Assembly (NCBI GenBank): GCA_013816685.1
Contig: JACDDX010000023.1
Location: 1-7,516 of the forward strand
Length of the DNA: 7,516 nt
Source: Gemmatimonadales bacterium
Lineage (GTDB): Bacteria; Gemmatimonadota; Gemmatimonadetes; Gemmatimonadales; GWC2-71-9
Direction of reading: 5' to 3'
In this document: positions 1-6,583 of the stretch, one piece after another
Layout of the letters: each line of letters starts with the position of its first letter
Numbering within the stretch: position 1 is the first letter of the stretch
Position numbers and translations under genes: made by a program
The notes under the pieces: generated by a model
Database searches by the model: none
Told to the model about the DNA's origin: nothing
Seen by the model: the letters and a program-made list of their open reading frames with translations, nothing else

Positions 1-305
1 TACCGGGTGACCGCTTCGGTGGCGAGCTGACTCGCCTCGCCGCCCCCAGACCCGCTCCCGACGCCATCGGCCACGAGCAGCAGGGTCGCCAGCCGCTCGC
101 CACGCAGGGGTAGCAGGTCGGGCGCGGGCAGGCTGGTGCCGTGGATGACGACCTGTGGATGCACCGTGCAGAGCAGGAAGTGATCCTGGTTTTCGGTGCG
201 GACCCGGCCGGGGTGGGTGAGACCGAACAGGTCGAGCTCGTCGTCGCGCGGCTTTCGCCCGGACGAGCCCGGAACGGCCACGGTCAACAGATCCTGCAAC
301 CGCAT
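1..305 (-). CDS. PP2C-type serine/threonine protein phosphatase, N-terminal part (runs off left edge)
   Basis: Reading right to left from the ATG at 303-305, the frame is open for 101 codons and leaves the window without a stop, so only the N-terminus is present. Visible PP2C hallmarks are GLTHPGRVRTENQD at residues 28-41 (the R-x-x-N-x-D metal-binding motif I) and LLLVADGVG at 75-83, followed by a Gly-rich stretch and GEAS (motif II, the metal-binding Asp plus Gly turn). PP2C enzymes are Mg/Mn-dependent phosphatases that reverse Ser/Thr kinase signalling in the cytoplasm. The first 20 residues and a Pro/Leu-rich insertion of about 30 residues between the two motifs are not part of the core fold. 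An AAGAGGAG Shine-Dalgarno lies about 5 bases upstream of the ATG (around 311-318), supporting this start. The gene is divergent from the small gene at 494. The family call is firm; the substrate is unknown. Confidence 0.85.
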   Translation of the reverse strand, partial: MRLQDLLTVAVPGSSGRKPRDDELDLFGLTHPGRVRTENQDHFLLCTVHPQVVIHGTSLPAPDLLPLRGERLATLLLVADGVGSGSGGGEASQLATEAVTR

Positions 306-493
306 GGACGGCTCCTCTTGCGCGCGGAGCGCGCTGGCGAGCTTGGAATCGAGGACGTTGTGTCCGGAGCGACCGCTTCTACGCTACAGCGGGCACCCTG
401 TCTTGGCCAGAGTCTTCCCGTCGTGGGGGTGCCAGGCAGTGGGGCCGGCACGGCTGACTGGTCGTCGGCTCGGGGAGCCTGTACCATTGAACC

Positions 494-766
494 ATGGAAC
501 TCACTGATTTTCCCGGTGGCGACCTGATCGTGGCCGGCCTCGACGACCTCATGCTGGGCCGCGAGACCATCGCCTCCCTGCTCGTCTCCATCGGCGCGCC
601 ACGTCTGCGGCGCCTGGGCCATATCGTCCCTCAGGGGTTTCCCCAGCCCGAACAGCGGCTCTATGCCCTGCTGGCGGACGGCGAGCCCGACGCGGCCCAT
701 TCGCGCTACAATGCGTGGGTTCGTCGTCTGGTCAGCTTCGAGCGCGCCGCCGAGTGCGCTCGCTAG
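494..766 (+). CDS. Small conserved-looking protein of unknown function, partner of downstream nucleotidyltransferase
   Basis: This is a 90-residue soluble protein with no signal peptide or membrane segment. I do not recognise a named domain. The middle contains LLVSIGAPRLRRLG (about residues 29-42), and the C-terminal third is rich in Arg and aromatic residues (AHSRYNAWVRRLVSFERA, about 67-84), which suggests a helical, possibly nucleic-acid- or partner-binding surface. Its stop (764-766) lies inside the start region of the next gene, which can begin at GTG 754, so the two are probably translationally coupled and made in stoichiometric amounts. The ATG has no good Shine-Dalgarno: the nearest purine run, GGGGAG, is about 15 bases upstream. 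A TACCAT hexamer at 482-487 could be a -10 box giving a nearly leaderless mRNA, but this is speculative. By position it is a candidate antitoxin or partner; the sequence alone does not show that. Confidence 0.65.
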   Translation: MELTDFPGGDLIVAGLDDLMLGRETIASLLVSIGAPRLRRLGHIVPQGFPQPEQRLYALLADGEPDAAHSRYNAWVRRLVSFERAAECAR

Positions 767-1284
767 CCGACCGCGAGCGTATCCAGCGGTTGATGGAGGC
801 GTTCGGGCGCGCGGCGAGGGCAGACGTGCGCGTCCATTTAGTGGGCGGGGCGACGGCGGTGCTCATGGGGTGGCGGGGGACGACGATCGACGTGGATTTC
901 GTGATGTGTCCCGAGGACGATGGCCTCCTCCGCGCGATACCGGCGCTCAAGGAGGAGCTACACATCAACGTGGAGCTCGCCTCTCCTGCCGACTTCATCC
1001 CGGTCCCACCAGGGTGGAACGATCGGGGGACATTCGTCGCCCAGGTCGGCAAAGTCGCGTTCTTCCATTTCGATCTTTACGGGCAGGCGCTGGCGAAGGT
1101 GGAACGGGGCCACCGGCAGGACATCGCGGATGTGCGCGAGTTGCTCGCGCGCGGGCTGGTCGACCGGAGTCGCGCCCTGGAGTACTTCGGGCGGATCGAA
1201 CCTGACCTCTATCGCTTTCCGGCGATCGACCCGCCGACGTTCCGCCGAGCGGTCGAGGAGGCATTCCGAATGGCGACCTTGTAA
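754..1284 (+). CDS. Nucleotidyltransferase-fold protein (DUF6036-like), possible TA/MNT component
   Basis: This is a 176-residue protein if it starts at GTG 754. Near the N-terminus is VGGATAVLMGWRGTTIDVDF (residues 30-49), the GG...TxDxD signature of polymerase-beta-like nucleotidyltransferases. D46 and D48 would bind metal, and E74 in INVELASPADF is a candidate third acid. The remainder (AKVERGHRQDIADVRELLARGLV, about 114-136) resembles the helical tail of DUF6036/AbiEii-like proteins. Such proteins transfer a nucleotide to a protein or RNA and often form part of toxin-antitoxin or abortive-infection pairs; that role here is inference. The start is uncertain: GTG 754 overlaps the upstream stop by 13 bases, ATG 793 would cut the first 13 residues but keep the fold, and ATG 715 would overlap the upstream gene by 52 bases. 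No HEPN (Rx4-6H) partner is visible. An orphan GGAGGG directly follows the TAA. Confidence 0.75.
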   Translation: MRSLADRERIQRLMEAFGRAARADVRVHLVGGATAVLMGWRGTTIDVDFVMCPEDDGLLRAIPALKEELHINVELASPADFIPVPPGWNDRGTFVAQVGKVAFFHFDLYGQALAKVERGHRQDIADVRELLARGLVDRSRALEYFGRIEPDLYRFPAIDPPTFRRAVEEAFRMATL

Positions 1285-1401
1285 GGAGGGACGCGCCTGC
1301 CTGAGCAGCGGTAACTGCCCTCACGTGACTCGAACGAATCTGCGGCTGGGTGTCCATCCGCTGTCACTGCACCCTGGTATGACGGCAGCCGGCCGCTCGG
1401 C
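1285..1401. other. Short gap with orphan Shine-Dalgarno-like GGAGGG, no gene seen
   Basis: A strong GGAGGG (1285-1290) follows the nucleotidyltransferase stop directly, but no start codon with a credible reading frame follows at normal spacing. The remainder up to the first recognisable helicase residues reads as non-homologous sequence in all frames. It may be the scar where the 5' part of the helicase gene, or a third operon gene, was lost. Confidence 0.4.
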
Positions 1402-2116
1402 GCCGAGGCGGGACAGGTCTCCCTCGCCAACGCGGTTGCGGTTGGCCTCGCCACCCGCAACCTGGTCCTCGTCGGCGATCAGATGCAGCTCGCCCAGCCG
1501 ACCCAGGGCGGCCACCCGGGCGACACCGGCCTCTCCTGTCTCGAATACTCTCTCCAGGGTCACGCCACCGTCCCGCCCGAACGCGGCATCCTGCTCGACC
1601 GGTCCTACCGCATGCACGGGAGCGTCTGCGCATTCGTCTCGGAGGCGGTGTATGAGGCACGGCTCGAGAGCGCGCCGTCAACCGAGCGGCACCGGGTGTT
1701 TCCTCGCGGCGACTCGACGCTGGTGCCGGTGGAGACTGGCATCGTCTGGCAACACCATCGCCGCCATCGTGGACGAGCTATTCTCGTCGTCGCACGTTCA
1801 ATCTGCAGGTCCGCTGCCTCAGGGCGAAGCTGCCGCCGGGTGCGCGGATCGGGTCGGTGGACAAGTTTCAGGGGCAGGAAGCGCCGGTCGTCATCGTCTC
1901 GCTCTGTGCATCGACTCTGGACAAGGCGCCGCGGGGCACGGAATTCCTGCTCAGTCCCAACCGCCTCAACGTCGCGGTGAGCCGGGCCGAGGCGCTGGCG
2001 ATCGTGGCGGATTACCGGCGCTGATCGATGTCCGGTGCCGATCGGTGGAGGAGATGCGGCTGGTGAACCTGCTGTGTCACCTGGTGCAGTACGCGACGGG
2101 CTCGAACACGGCTTGA
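1402..2116 (+). pseudogene. Remnant of superfamily 1 DNA/RNA helicase (DNA2/NAM7 type; AAA_12-like C-terminal half)
   Basis: Helicase sequence can be followed through several frames. Frame 1 (about 1402-1745) has EAGQVSLANAVAVGLATRN, then LVLVGDQMQLAQP (motif III) and GILLDRSYRMH (the RMH motif). Frame 2 (1748-1779) gives NTIAAIVDEL. Frame 1 returns for ILVVA (1780-1794). Frame 3 (1797-2024) reads FNLQVRCLRAKLPPG, GSVDKFQGQEAPVVIVSLC (motif V) and LNVAVSRAEALAIVADYRR (motif VI), then stops at TGA 2022. Frame 2 resumes from 2015 (PALIDVRCRSVEEMRLVNLL) to TGA 2114. Walker A is absent, the usual DEAGQ reads AEAGQ, and roughly 20 codons seem missing before ILVVA. Intact relatives have about 1,100 residues and often an N-terminal RecB-like nuclease (TM0106 family). 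The large missing part plus at least four frame changes argue for true decay over sequencing error. No transposon is visible beside it. Confidence 0.85.
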
Positions 2117-2127
2117 GCCCTCGTACA

Positions 2128-2169
2128 CTCTTTCCGCCGGATTCTGGAGCAGCGGATCAGAGGAAAGAG
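2128..2169. repeat. Perfect 8-bp inverted repeat between convergent units
   Basis: CTCTTTCC (2128-2135) and GGAAAGAG (2162-2169) can pair across 26 bases. An alternative inner pairing, CCGC (2134-2137) with GCGG (2152-2155), overlaps it. It lies between the end of the helicase remnant and the stop of the minus-strand sigma factor gene, where a shared terminator would be expected. No T-run follows on either strand, so it is not a canonical intrinsic terminator. Confidence 0.3.
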
Positions 2170-2185
2170 AGAGCGCGGAGTCTAG

Positions 2186-2785
2186 CTACTCAGGGTCCCG
2201 ACTCACTTCGCACCGGCAATCCAGGCATCCATGCTCGAGACAGGTGCCGCAGCTCCGCGCAAGCTGGCGACGCAGCGCCTCTCTCGCGCGGTGCAGGCGG
2301 ACGGCGGCGTTGCCAGGCGTGATACTCGCCTCGCCCGCATAGGCTTTGACGCTGAGGCCATCGAGATCCACCCGCCGGAGCGCGGCCCCGTACTCCGGTT
2401 TCAATGTATCGACCAGCGCCGTCACGCACTCGCACGCGATCGCCTCCAGGTCCGGATCCGTCGGTACGGCACTCTCCGTCTCGGCGGTGTACCGATCGAG
2501 CGTGCGACTCCGCGCGGTCTGGCGCCTGTGATGATCGACGATGGCGTTCCGAAGCACGCGGTAGAACCAGGCCGTGGCCGACTCCGCGCTCGGCAACTGC
2601 TCCCGACCGAGGCTGCGGACGAACGCGTCCTGGAGGATGTCCTCCGCGACGTCGCGAGACTCGACCCGCCGCTCGAGAAAGGCGAGAAACCGGGCATGGT
2701 TGTCGAGCAGCGCCCGGAGCACCTCCGGAATGTGCGGATCCCGTTCGGCAGCCGCCGGGCCGGCTGCGTCAGTCTCTGGTGTCAT
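2186..2785 (-). CDS. ECF RNA polymerase sigma factor with C-terminal cysteine-rich domain (CorE-like)
   Basis: This is a 199-residue group IV sigma-70 factor that would direct RNA polymerase to a dedicated set of promoters. Region 2 spans about residues 25-95, with AEDILQDAFVRSL (47-59) and AWFYRVLRNAIVDHHRR (72-88). Region 4 spans about 112-176, with SVKAYAGEASITPGNAAVRL as its helix-turn-helix. The unusual part is the end: CGTCLEHGCLDCRC (179-192), a CxxC-x4-CxxCxC array, plus a CxC at 118-120 in the linker before region 4, seven cysteines in all. CorE-type factors (ECF44; Myxococcus xanthus CorE/CorE2) sense copper or cadmium/zinc directly through such a C-terminal domain and need no anti-sigma factor; none is seen here. 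It lies 28 bases downstream of a Cys-rich peptide gene on the same strand, probably in one operon. The start has only a weak GGGA upstream. Which metal it senses cannot be read from sequence. Confidence 0.88.
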   Translation of the reverse strand: MTPETDAAGPAAAERDPHIPEVLRALLDNHARFLAFLERRVESRDVAEDILQDAFVRSLGREQLPSAESATAWFYRVLRNAIVDHHRRQTARSRTLDRYTAETESAVPTDPDLEAIACECVTALVDTLKPEYGAALRRVDLDGLSVKAYAGEASITPGNAAVRLHRAREALRRQLARSCGTCLEHGCLDCRCEVSRDPE

Positions 2786-2813
2786 TTCCCGGCGGCTTGG
2801 TGAAGCCTGCTCT

Positions 2814-2933
2814 CTACGCGCAGCCGCAGGAGCAGGCGGCGCTGGCGCAGGTGCAGCTCGGGGTACAGCTACAGGCAGAGCTCGTGGTGCAGGTACAGGC
2901 GGCGCTCCGGGTGCTGCAGGTCGACTCGGGCAT
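2814..2933 (-). CDS. Cysteine-rich 39-residue peptide, metallothionein-like
   Basis: A short frame from ATG 2931-2933 to TAG 2814-2816 encodes 39 residues, ten of them Cys (positions 6, 13, 15, 21, 23, 27, 29, 34, 36, 38). They form four CxC units, the last extended to CxCxC. The rest is almost only Ser, Thr, Ala, Gly and Pro, with no aromatic, His or aliphatic residues, so it cannot form a hydrophobic core and should fold around metal. That composition is typical of metallothioneins. Most codons end in G or C, as expected for coding sequence in this genome. AGAGGG lies 8 bases upstream of the ATG, and the same frame has a stop 15 codons before it. The gene sits 28 bases before the CorE-like sigma factor, so it probably supplies metal buffering or storage in the same response. 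A Cys/Ser/Thr-rich RiPP precursor is the main alternative, but there is no leader peptide and no modifying enzyme nearby. Confidence 0.62.
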   Translation of the reverse strand: MPESTCSTRSAACTCTTSSACSCTPSCTCASAACSCGCA

Positions 2934-2941
2934 TGTCGTTT

Positions 2942-2947
2942 CCCTCT
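2942..2947 (-). promoter_or_regulatory. Shine-Dalgarno site of the Cys-rich peptide
   Basis: AGAGGG read on the minus strand sits 8 bases before the ATG at 2931-2933. It is one of the clearer ribosome sites in the window and selects the Cys-rich frame over the overlapping frame that starts at 2973. Confidence 0.55.
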
Positions 2948-2992
2948 GGTTTGCGGTTGGCAGGCAGTGTCATCGTGACCTTCACTCCTGCT

Positions 2993-3018
2993 GACGCACG
3001 ACCCCCGAAATCATTACA
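2993..3018 (-). promoter_or_regulatory. Candidate ECF-type promoter for the Cys-peptide/sigma operon
   Basis: On the minus strand TGTAAT (3013-3018) and CGTC (2993-2996) are separated by exactly 16 bases. A TGTAAC-like -35 and CGTC -10 at 16-17 bases is a common ECF promoter form. Transcription would begin near 2987, leaving a leader of about 54 bases before the peptide ATG. Placement directly upstream of the sigma factor's own operon suggests autoregulation. The exact consensus of CorE-like factors was not checked, so this is a pattern match only. Confidence 0.4.
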
Positions 3019-3020
3019 CC

Positions 3021-3031
3021 CTACGTCGTAG
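3021..3031. promoter_or_regulatory. Palindrome CTACGTCGTAG, possible operator
   Basis: This is a perfect inverted repeat with 5-bp arms around a single central base, just upstream of the putative -35 box and 3 bases past the stop of the PEPCK-like gene. The single-base centre excludes an RNA hairpin, so if functional it would be a site for a dimeric DNA-binding protein. It could be chance. Confidence 0.2.
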
Positions 3032-3034
3032 CGG

Positions 3035-6000
3035 TCATGTACCGATTGCCACCGCCCGAGATCGCCGGGCACTCTTGTCTGCCTGGGGTTCGGAGGGCGC
3101 CGGCCTGCGGCGATGTATCGCATCCGCTCCGATGGTGCCCACCAGCTCCGTCAGATACTCCGGTGCACTCACCCGCCCGAGCTCGGCGCGCGCGTGCTCC
3201 AGCCGCGCCGCGATGCCGAGTCGGTCGGCCTCGTCCCGGTGGCCGGCACGGGCCAGGAACTCCGCGAGGCTCCGGGTGTGCCGCTCCCAGAGTGCGGTGT
3301 CGCGCTGCTGCTGAATGGCGAGCCGCTCCCGGTACCAGTCGCTCGCCAGCAGCGCGTCGCGGGTGAAGAGTGCCCGGACCTCCGGATGGTCGGTGCCTTT
3401 CCCCTCGAACTGCCCGTACGCCATGATATGCAGCAGCGCCCGGAGTGGCGGGCACGCGTCCTCGATGGTGCCGTCCGCGAAGTAGGCTTCCGCGACCCGC
3501 TGCTGAGCCTCCACGATGTTGTTCACGCCGTCCGCGAACACCGCGGCATCCTGCGTCTCGGGCCGCAGAATCTCCTCGGTGAACACCGCAGTCGGGTTAT
3601 CGAACATCCGTCCGAAAAAGGTGTGGACGAATTTCGCCGTGATCCGATAGCCGAGCCGGCTGGCGAGCACCGGCTTTCCACCAAATTCGTAGTCGCGGAG
3701 CGGCTCCAGATGGCCGGCCTCGATGAGGCGTGCGGGGTCGCGCTCGGAGGGAAAGAGCCGGCACCAGAGCTCCGGAATGAGCAGGCTGACGTCGTGGTCC
3801 ACCCGGAAGTGGGGGCCGATGTAGCCAGCCGCCGAGCTGAAGCCGGCATAGCCGGTCAGCAGCATGGCGACCAGGGCGTTGTTGAGGTCGGCCGTCGCGG
3901 CGAGTGCGTTGAACGGGCCCTTGGTGAGCGCACCCTCCGACCCCGCGCCCGTCGTGCTGGGCGACGCGCCCGTCAGCGAGCAGATGTAGTCCATGAACAG
4001 CTCGGGCAGCTCCTGGTAATGGATCGGCCCGTAGACACAGAGCGGACGGATGCCGTCGCCCGGCGGGTTGTTGCGGCGGCCGGAGAGCACGCTGATCACC
4101 GGAAACAGCACCGGCTCGTCCAACGGCAGCCGGCGATACAGCCGCGCGCCCATGTCCGCCACGTAGCGGTCGCGCGGACGCGCCATGTCCGGCCGCACCT
4201 GCAGGTAGCGGGGATTCTTGGTCGGCTTCCCGCCCACGAGCCGGGGCCGCGCCGAGCAGATCGAGTGCGTGCCGTCGTCCTGCCCGGCATTGCTGGAGAC
4301 GTGCGCGCGCATCGGCGGCGTGAACGCGTCGTGCAGCGCCACGTCGTCCACGATCCCCTGCGCATCGGCCGGCACGAGCGGCTGAAAGTTCGAGCAGAAG
4401 AGCCCGGGCCCCGCCATGTCGTCCTCGGTCTGCCGGTCGAAGCCGGGATGGATCGCGTCGTCGGGACGCTGAAACAGCCGGAACTCGCAGTTTTCCGTCA
4501 GCTTGAGACTCTGATGCCCGTCGTACTCGGCCGGCAGCCCGACGAGCCGCCGAGCCGGCACCACGACCGACGCGGTGATGTCGTCCTCCATCTGCACCTT
4601 GTCGGCCGCGACGAAATCCTGCCGCAGCTTGTAGGTGCGCCACGCGCCATCCTCCTGCCGGCCCACCCGGAGATAGTTGGCGACGAGCCGCCGTCCCTCG
4701 AACTTGAGCTCGTGTCCGGGCGCACCATTGATGATGTCCACGCCGAAGTGGCTCCTCCAGTCATCGGCCCATTCGGCCTGGTAGAAGCGCTTGATCACGA
4801 ACACCAGCGCCCGCACGTAGTTCGGAATGCCGTCCAGCCACTCGTTGTATTCCGCCGTGAACTCGGCCGGGTTGGGCGTGAGCAGCTTGATCACCGAGCC
4901 GAGCGAGCGCTCGGGCGAGAGGATGGGCCGGGAGGCGGCCGATCCCTCGCCGCCGCCACGCAGCTCGGGCAGCCGGGCGTCGGCATAATCGCGTTCGACG
5001 ATTTCCTGGACGAGCTCCATGTCCTCCTCGAAGCTCCGCACGTAGAACGAACCCGGCAGCACCGCGTCCACCAGACTCTTGCTGATCTCCGACTTGCCGC
5101 CGCCCGACACGGTGCACGGCTTGTGGCAGAAGGCGCCCTCCGGCACCGTCCCTATCAACCGCCAGCTCGGCGCGACGCGGTGCTTCGCCATCCGCACCTT
5201 GTAGCCGCTCGGGTGGAAATAGACGCGGCCCGGCAGGAGCTTGAGGTGCTGCTCGCGCCCGTCACGCATCCACCGGATGTCCTGCCGGCGGACGTCGATC
5301 TCCATGTCCTCGGGCATGTAGTGGAGCTCTGGATGAATTGCATCGGTCGCGTAGCCCGACGGGTGCACCACCGCGCGCTCGCCCAGCAGCGAGAGCACCT
5401 CCGCGAACCGGTGGCCCGCGTTCACGATCCTCACCAGGTCGGGCGCGAACCGGTCGCCCAGACTGAAGGTGGCAAAGGCGAGCGCCCCGCCGGCATGCTC
5501 CTCCTCGGCGAGTCCGAACAGGTTGGCGCTGTAACCGATCTGCGTCTTCACTTCCTTCTTGCAGTAGCCGAAATAGTTGTCGGCCAGGATCGTCACCATC
5601 ACGCCGTCCATGCCGCGCGACGTGATCTTGAAGGGACTGCCGTTGTTGTAGAGCTCGGTCTCGTCGGTCCAGCACATGCCCGTGTCGAGCTGGGCCGCCG
5701 TCGCATCGCTCGCATGCGGCAGGCCCACCTCCATCTTGCGCAGCCGGGTCAGATGCGGCGCGAGGATCACGCAGCCGCTGTGGCCGGTCCAGCGGTCCAC
5801 GTCGAGCGCCGCGTCGTTGGCCGGCAGGTACGGATCGCCCGCGTTGCCGAAGATGCTCTCGACGAAGTCCAGGTTCGACACCAGTCCGCCGGGGACGAAG
5901 AACCGGACCTCGGTCCGCTTCTCCGCCGATACTCCGGGTACTGCCGGACAGACCACCGGCCGCAGGAGGAGCGAGACCATGGTCTCGACCGGCTCGCGCC

Positions 6001-6577
6001 AGCTCGCCGTGAACGGCAGCCGGGTGAGCTCGGCGGTCGGACGCAGCGCCTCCTGCAGAAGCCGGAGATATGTCGCGAGCGGCACCCGCAACTTGTCGGC
6101 GGGAATCGGGAGCCCGCCTTCCGCCACGTGGAAGACCCCCTCGGTCGTGCGGCGATCGTTGGCGGGGTTGTGCAGTACGCCGTTGTCGAGGCGATAGCTG
6201 GAGACCAGCTCGTTCTGCCAGGCGCCGGCGTCGATCGGCAGCGACAGCTCCCGCGCGAGCCCGTAGCGGTCGAGGATCAGCGTCTCGCCCGGCAGCCGCA
6301 CCGGCTCGGCAAATTCCGCGGCCGAGACCAGCCCATCGATGTAATGCTGGATCCGGCGGTCCGCGGGGCAGAGGTGCTCGGAGAGCAGCCGGGTCTGCTC
6401 CCGGTAGCGCGCGAACAGATCGCCCGTCAGTTGCAGCACGTGCTCGTCGCCGGACTCGGGCGGGATGCGCACGCCCATCGCGGCGAGCTTGAGCAGAATC
6501 GAGCTCACCGCCGCGCGCCGCTCCGGCAGCCAGACGGCGCCGTCCGGCCTCAGTCCCACCGTGCGCTCGAGCTCCAT
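3035..6577 (-). CDS. PPi-type phosphoenolpyruvate carboxykinase-like protein (about 130 kDa)
   Basis: This very long cytoplasmic protein has 1180 residues from ATG 6577 (1184 from ATG 6589); the positions below count from 6589. I identify it as PPi-dependent PEPCK, which interconverts PEP + CO2 + Pi and oxaloacetate + PPi and is known from Entamoeba and Propionibacterium as a single chain near 130 kDa, far larger than ATP or GTP forms. Supporting segments are CTVSGGGKSEISKS (492-505, a kinase-1/P-loop-like turn after a Cys, comparable to ACGKTN of GTP-PEPCK), NYFGYCKKEVKTQIG (338-352, comparable to the lysine-containing metal-site region), GRRNNPPGDGIRPL (837-850) and LTGASPSTTGAGSEGALTKG (872-891). 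The C-terminal 150 residues are helical and charged. No signal or membrane segment is seen. The gene is divergent from the GAF gene and is followed on the same strand by the Cys-peptide/sigma cassette. The family match is from memory of size and motifs. A non-catalytic or differently specific relative remains possible. Confidence 0.65.
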   Translation of the reverse strand: MELERTVGLRPDGAVWLPERRAAVSSILLKLAAMGVRIPPESGDEHVLQLTGDLFARYREQTRLLSEHLCPADRRIQHYIDGLVSAAEFAEPVRLPGETLILDRYGLARELSLPIDAGAWQNELVSSYRLDNGVLHNPANDRRTTEGVFHVAEGGLPIPADKLRVPLATYLRLLQEALRPTAELTRLPFTASWREPVETMVSLLLRPVVCPAVPGVSAEKRTEVRFFVPGGLVSNLDFVESIFGNAGDPYLPANDAALDVDRWTGHSGCVILAPHLTRLRKMEVGLPHASDATAAQLDTGMCWTDETELYNNGSPFKITSRGMDGVMVTILADNYFGYCKKEVKTQIGYSANLFGLAEEEHAGGALAFATFSLGDRFAPDLVRIVNAGHRFAEVLSLLGERAVVHPSGYATDAIHPELHYMPEDMEIDVRRQDIRWMRDGREQHLKLLPGRVYFHPSGYKVRMAKHRVAPSWRLIGTVPEGAFCHKPCTVSGGGKSEISKSLVDAVLPGSFYVRSFEEDMELVQEIVERDYADARLPELRGGGEGSAASRPILSPERSLGSVIKLLTPNPAEFTAEYNEWLDGIPNYVRALVFVIKRFYQAEWADDWRSHFGVDIINGAPGHELKFEGRRLVANYLRVGRQEDGAWRTYKLRQDFVAADKVQMEDDITASVVVPARRLVGLPAEYDGHQSLKLTENCEFRLFQRPDDAIHPGFDRQTEDDMAGPGLFCSNFQPLVPADAQGIVDDVALHDAFTPPMRAHVSSNAGQDDGTHSICSARPRLVGGKPTKNPRYLQVRPDMARPRDRYVADMGARLYRRLPLDEPVLFPVISVLSGRRNNPPGDGIRPLCVYGPIHYQELPELFMDYICSLTGASPSTTGAGSEGALTKGPFNALAATADLNNALVAMLLTGYAGFSSAAGYIGPHFRVDHDVSLLIPELWCRLFPSERDPARLIEAGHLEPLRDYEFGGKPVLASRLGYRITAKFVHTFFGRMFDNPTAVFTEEILRPETQDAAVFADGVNNIVEAQQRVAEAYFADGTIEDACPPLRALLHIMAYGQFEGKGTDHPEVRALFTRDALLASDWYRERLAIQQQRDTALWERHTRSLAEFLARAGHRDEADRLGIAARLEHARAELGRVSAPEYLTELVGTIGADAIHRRRPAPSEPQADKSARRSRAVAIGT

Positions 6578-6583
6578 GTCTGT

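Noticed and set aside
920..2116. Single 398-codon plus-strand frame as one intact protein
   Set aside because: Its first two-thirds is out of frame with the nucleotidyltransferase and with helicase motifs. Only short pieces (1748-1779 and 2015-2116) match helicase sequence, so it is a chance frame passing through a pseudogene.
2128..2169. Inverted repeat as a bidirectional intrinsic terminator
   Set aside because: The loop is long (26 bases) and neither strand has a T-run after the stem. It is kept only as a low-confidence repeat.
2814..2933. Reading the Cys/Ser/Thr-rich peptide as a lanthipeptide or thiazole/oxazole RiPP precursor
   Set aside because: Only five residues precede the first Cys, so there is no leader. 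No YcaO, lanthionine synthetase, protease or transporter is encoded in the window. The adjacent metal-sensor-type sigma factor favours a metallothionein role.
2869..2973. Alternative minus-strand frame from ATG 2973 (34 residues) overlapping the Cys-rich peptide
   Set aside because: It has a plausible GAAGG ribosome site but a composition rich in Leu, His and Arg with no pattern, and it ends inside the Cys-rich gene. The Cys-rich frame has a regular CxC pattern and GC-ending codons. Its role as a short leader peptide cannot be excluded.
2404..2994. Plus-strand frames across the sigma factor and Cys-peptide region
   Set aside because: They are Arg/Pro-rich or repetitive products opposite a gene with clear sigma-70 regions 2 and 4.
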